Below are positions 44,482 through 45,021 of a stretch of 45,021 bases of DNA, in pieces. Position 1 is the stretch's first letter. Every line of letters starts with the position of its first letter. Position numbers and translations under genes: made by a program. Source of the DNA: Actinomadura sp. GC306 (lineage in GTDB: Bacteria; Actinomycetota; Actinomycetes; Streptosporangiales; Streptosporangiaceae); assembly GCF_004348665.1 (NCBI RefSeq), contig NZ_SMKM01000021.1, positions 1 to 45,021 of the forward strand, written 5' to 3'. The notes beneath the pieces are model-generated. The model was not told where the DNA came from, made no database searches, and saw only the letters and a program-made list of their open reading frames with translations.

Positions 44482-45021
44482 ATGGAACTGAGCCGCCTCT
44501 CAACGGACGCGCTCGCCTCCTTCGCCGTCTTCGCCGACCATCTCAACTTCACGCGGGCCGCCGAGGAGCTGCACATCTCGCAGCCCGCCCTCCACGTCAA
44601 GGTGCGGAAACTCGCCGAGACCCTCGGCCGCCCCCTCTACACGAGGCACGGCCGCCGCCTCGCGCTGACCCCCGCCGGCGTGGAGGTCGCCCGCTTCGCC
44701 CGCGACCTCGACGCCCGCGTCGCCGCGTTCCTCGCCGGCGTCCACGGCACCGCGCCCACCCGCGTCCCCGTCCTCGCCGCCGGCGAAGGCGCCTACCTCT
44801 ACCTGCTCGGCGACGTCGTCCGCCCCGGCATCCGCCTGATCAACGGCGACCGGGCCAGGACCCTCACCGCGATCCGCACCGGCCGCGCCGACCTCGGCGT
44901 CTCGGTCCTGGACGTCATGCCCGCGGACATCTCGGCCGTCCCGCTGGCCGCCTACCCGCAGGTCCTGGTCATGCCGGACGACCACCCCCTGGCCGACCGG
45001 CCGGACCTCGCCCTCCCCGAC
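44482..45021 (+). CDS. LysR family transcriptional regulator (3' truncated)
   Basis: 180 codons are visible and the frame is open at the window end. The N-terminal winged helix is clear (RLSTDALASFAVFADHLNF, TRAAEELHISQPALHVKVRKL, LGRPLYTRHGRRLALTPAG), then the start of the effector domain. LysR proteins usually control a divergent neighbour; here that is the HAD gene, with a 69-bp gap containing two copies of a GGCTAT-like motif (around 44464 and 44479). Confidence 0.93.
   Translation, partial: MELSRLSTDALASFAVFADHLNFTRAAEELHISQPALHVKVRKLAETLGRPLYTRHGRRLALTPAGVEVARFARDLDARVAAFLAGVHGTAPTRVPVLAAGEGAYLYLLGDVVRPGIRLINGDRARTLTAIRTGRADLGVSVLDVMPADISAVPLAAYPQVLVMPDDHPLADRPDLALPD

Overview
The window is very GC-rich actinomycete chromosome. 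Starts are frequently GTG or TTG, many genes overlap by ATGA-type junctions, and the dominant gene order is one I recall from Streptomyces and relatives: glyS / znuACB-zur / uppS-recO / leuA / terB-like / era / deaminase-like / corC / ybeY-phoH / HIT / rsmE / dnaJ-hrcA / DUF3097 / hemW / lepA / rpsT. The protein sequences look like Actinomadura or another member of the Streptosporangiales. This placement is from memory and was not computed. I see no prophage, insertion sequence, tRNA, rRNA or CRISPR array.

Layout. 1-8.4 kb: a truncated membrane/septum-type protein, a fused SecDF exporter with a small secreted partner, a secreted four-cysteine protein, glycyl-tRNA synthetase, a DUF1906 glycoside-hydrolase-like secreted protein and an ABM-fold protein. 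8.4-12.2 kb: a zinc-uptake operon (znuA-znuC-znuB-zur) behind a Zur-box/promoter that appears to make a leaderless mRNA, then an OsmC protein. 12.2-19.7 kb: uppS and recO (coupled), an orphan emfourin, leuA with a leucine-rich leader peptide and attenuator-like hairpin, a DDAH/TerB pair, a four-helix membrane protein with a pentapeptide repeat tail, and era. 19.8-25.4 kb: an apparent accessory insertion, a large SARP-type ATPase regulator and an MMPL exporter. 25.5-30.3 kb: a catalytically degenerate deaminase-fold protein, then phoH-ybeY-corC with overlapping start/stop codons and a HIT hydrolase. phoH is interrupted by a 359-residue intein. 30.6-36 kb: an ECF sigma factor with a membrane partner, rsmE, hrcA-dnaJ with a CIRCE operator, and DUF3097. 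36-45 kb: hemW, a YezG-like protein, two hypothetical proteins (one secreted), a DUF4870 protein, lepA, rpsT, a Tpt1/KptA RNA 2'-phosphotransferase, a HAD-fold protein and a truncated LysR regulator.

How the genes work together. Much of the window is RNA and translation housekeeping: glyS, era, ybeY, phoH, rsmE, lepA, rpsT and kptA. Protein quality control (hrcA-dnaJ) and envelope precursor synthesis and export (uppS, secDF) sit alongside, with two nutrient-controlled units: zinc through Zur, leucine through the leader peptide.

The most unusual item is the phoH intein. It lacks an N-terminal Cys or Ser but carries the Trp (block B), Cys (block F) and Thr (block G) triad that defines class 3 inteins, plus two LAGLIDADG motifs. 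It lies between Walker A and Walker B of an otherwise ordinary housekeeping ATPase.
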